A stretch of 7,886 nt of DNA from Desulfobacterales bacterium (lineage in GTDB: Bacteria > Desulfobacterota > Desulfobacteria > Desulfobacterales > QNYZ01). Made by a program: the position numbers and the translations under genes. How positions within the stretch are numbered: position 1 is the first letter of the stretch; each line of letters opens with the position of its first letter. Shown one piece after another: positions 7,247-7,886 of the stretch. The stretch lies in contig JAOZUU010000114.1 in assembly GCA_029938515.1 (NCBI GenBank), positions 1 to 7,886 of the forward strand, in the 5' to 3' direction. Under the pieces are notes generated by a model. The model ran no database searches. It had not been told where the DNA came from and saw nothing but the letters and a program-made list of their open reading frames with translations.

Positions 7247-7468
7247 ATGCCAGCAGACAAACAGAGAAAATCGAGCCGACGGCGGCGGCGAAAAAAAATA
7301 TACTTTTGCCATTGCTGCCAAAAAGTCTATCCTTTTTGCTGGCAATGCCGGTGTGGGTTTGCCATCTGTCAGGCATGCATGAATGAAAACGCCTGGGGGA
7401 TGTCCTGCAATGGAATCACCTGGCAGTGTCCGGATTGCGGGGGGCATAATGGACTGGGCAATCAATAG
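7247..7468 (+). CDS. Small Cys-rich, probably zinc-binding protein with four CxxC motifs
   Basis: This is a 73-residue protein of no family I can name. The N-terminus (residues 5-17) is strongly basic, with five consecutive arginines (11-15). The rest is a compact Cys-rich domain with four CxxC knuckles at Cys21/24, Cys31/34, Cys41/44 and Cys61/64, plus Cys23, Cys36 and Cys54. The first three knuckles are spaced exactly ten residues apart and the fourth follows after twenty. This is the number of ligands needed for two zinc ions in a cross-brace (RING/treble-clef-like) or double zinc-ribbon fold. The end reads WQCPDCGGHNGLGNQ, a classic ribbon knuckle. The basic tail would suit nucleic-acid or ribosome contact, but that is inference. 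ATG 7247 has only a weak upstream purine stretch (gagataag). The cysteine pattern makes a real gene likely. It converges on another Cys-rich gene, leaving 49 bases between their stops. Confidence 0.75.
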   Translation: MPADKQRKSSRRRRRKKIYFCHCCQKVYPFCWQCRCGFAICQACMNENAWGMSCNGITWQCPDCGGHNGLGNQ

Positions 7469-7517
7469 CCGGCCAAGACTGATAGAAAAGTCTGATGGGC
7501 CGCCTCATGGAAGATCC

Positions 7518-7886
7518 TTAGGGGTCCGTATTTTCATACGCCAGCCCGCATACCCGACAATTCCCATCCGGTCCGATGGTACCGATACACCCCTCATCCC
7601 GGCAGGGAATTCGATCTTCCCAGTCTGAATCCGTATCTTCCTCGGCGTCCTCCGTAAAGAGGGTCTCGTCATCCTTTACATCCGAATCGGCACCTTCCCC
7701 CTCAGCCACAGGGGCCGCAACCGCCGGCTCCGACGATACCGAAATATGATCCTCCATGGACGAGTCTAGGACCACCGGTTCGTCTCCTAAAAGCAGCCCA
7801 CACACCCGGCAGCGCCCATCCGGCCCGACGGTGCCGGTACAGCTTTCGTCCCGGCATAGCACCCGATCATCCCAATCATTATCACG
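7518..7886 (-). CDS. Tandem zinc-ribbon protein with acidic linker, 5' end outside the window
   Basis: I do not recognise this gene. The minus-strand frame is open from the right edge to a TAA at 7518-7520, giving 122 visible codons. A GTG at 7862 could be read as a start, but the eight codons before it (RDNDWDDR) match the run-up to the second module (TDSDWEDR). The GTG is therefore an internal valine and the gene continues beyond the window. Two modules with the pattern C-x4-C-x9-C-x2-C (CRDExCxGTxGPDGxCRVCG) are identical at 22 of 30 positions; their first cysteines are 84 residues apart. Between them is a Ser/Ala/Glu/Asp-rich, probably disordered linker. The knuckle pattern resembles rubredoxin/zinc-ribbon elements such as the one in front of PknG-type kinases. 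No signal peptide or membrane segment is visible in this part. The missing N-terminal part may hold more modules or a catalytic domain. Confidence 0.75.
   Translation of the reverse strand, partial: RDNDWDDRVLCRDESCTGTVGPDGRCRVCGLLLGDEPVVLDSSMEDHISVSSEPAVAAPVAEGEGADSDVKDDETLFTEDAEEDTDSDWEDRIPCRDEGCIGTIGPDGNCRVCGLAYENTDP
7542..7886 (-). repeat. Two in-frame copies of a zinc-ribbon coding module
   Basis: The module is encoded at about 7794-7883 and 7542-7631, a 252-bp repeat distance. Both copies start with an acidic Trp-containing lead (DxDWxDR) and end in CRVCGL. The conserved lead shows that the repeated unit is longer than the zinc knuckle alone. More copies may lie to the right of the window. 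Confidence 0.8.

Noticed and set aside
7208..7465. 85-codon open frame on the minus strand
   Set aside because: Antisense to the four-CxxC gene, whose cysteine pattern makes it the far better candidate.
7471..7501. Possible bidirectional terminator between the two Cys-rich genes
   Set aside because: Only short stems (agact with agtct, and ggcc with ggcc across a bulge) and no clear T-run on either strand; too weak to call.

Overview
The window looks like ordinary chromosomal DNA from a Gram-negative bacterium. The main evidence is a large AsmA-family envelope protein and a full-length proofreading DNA polymerase I. The base composition, the style of the intergenic repeats and the small Cys-rich proteins would suit a Desulfobacterota (delta-proteobacterial) genome, but that placement is an impression and not proven here.

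Layout. The left edge (2-367, + strand) holds the 3' part of a small AT-rich membrane protein gene. Its last 18 bases overlap, tail to tail, the end of a 1237-residue AsmA-family gene (350-4063, - strand). That protein has an N-terminal membrane anchor and a canonical AsmA C-terminal domain. Between them is a striking array of six tandem units of exactly 72 residues (216 bp each), with more degenerate units on both sides. Upstream on the same strand, after a 116-bp gap, lies polA (4180-6909, - strand). It encodes a complete three-domain DNA polymerase I with intact 5'-nuclease, 3'-5' proofreading and polymerase motifs.

Between polA and the next gene is a 337-bp gene-free stretch. It contains two different palindromic elements: a REP-type doublet with perfect 23-nt arms (6990-7046) and a multi-stem palindromic element (7078-7164). 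Then come two convergent small genes for Cys-rich, probably zinc-binding proteins. One is a 73-residue protein with four CxxC knuckles and an Arg/Lys-rich N-terminus (7247-7468, +). The other is a 5'-truncated gene running off the right edge (7518-7886, -), which encodes tandem zinc-ribbon modules joined by an acidic linker.

The genes do not form an obvious pathway. polA is replication/repair housekeeping, and the AsmA-like protein probably acts in envelope lipid handling. I see no CRISPR array, insertion sequence, tRNA/rRNA or recognisable defence system. The most distinctive observations are the exact-length repeat array in the AsmA protein, the two unassigned Cys-rich proteins, and the paired palindromic repeats upstream of polA.
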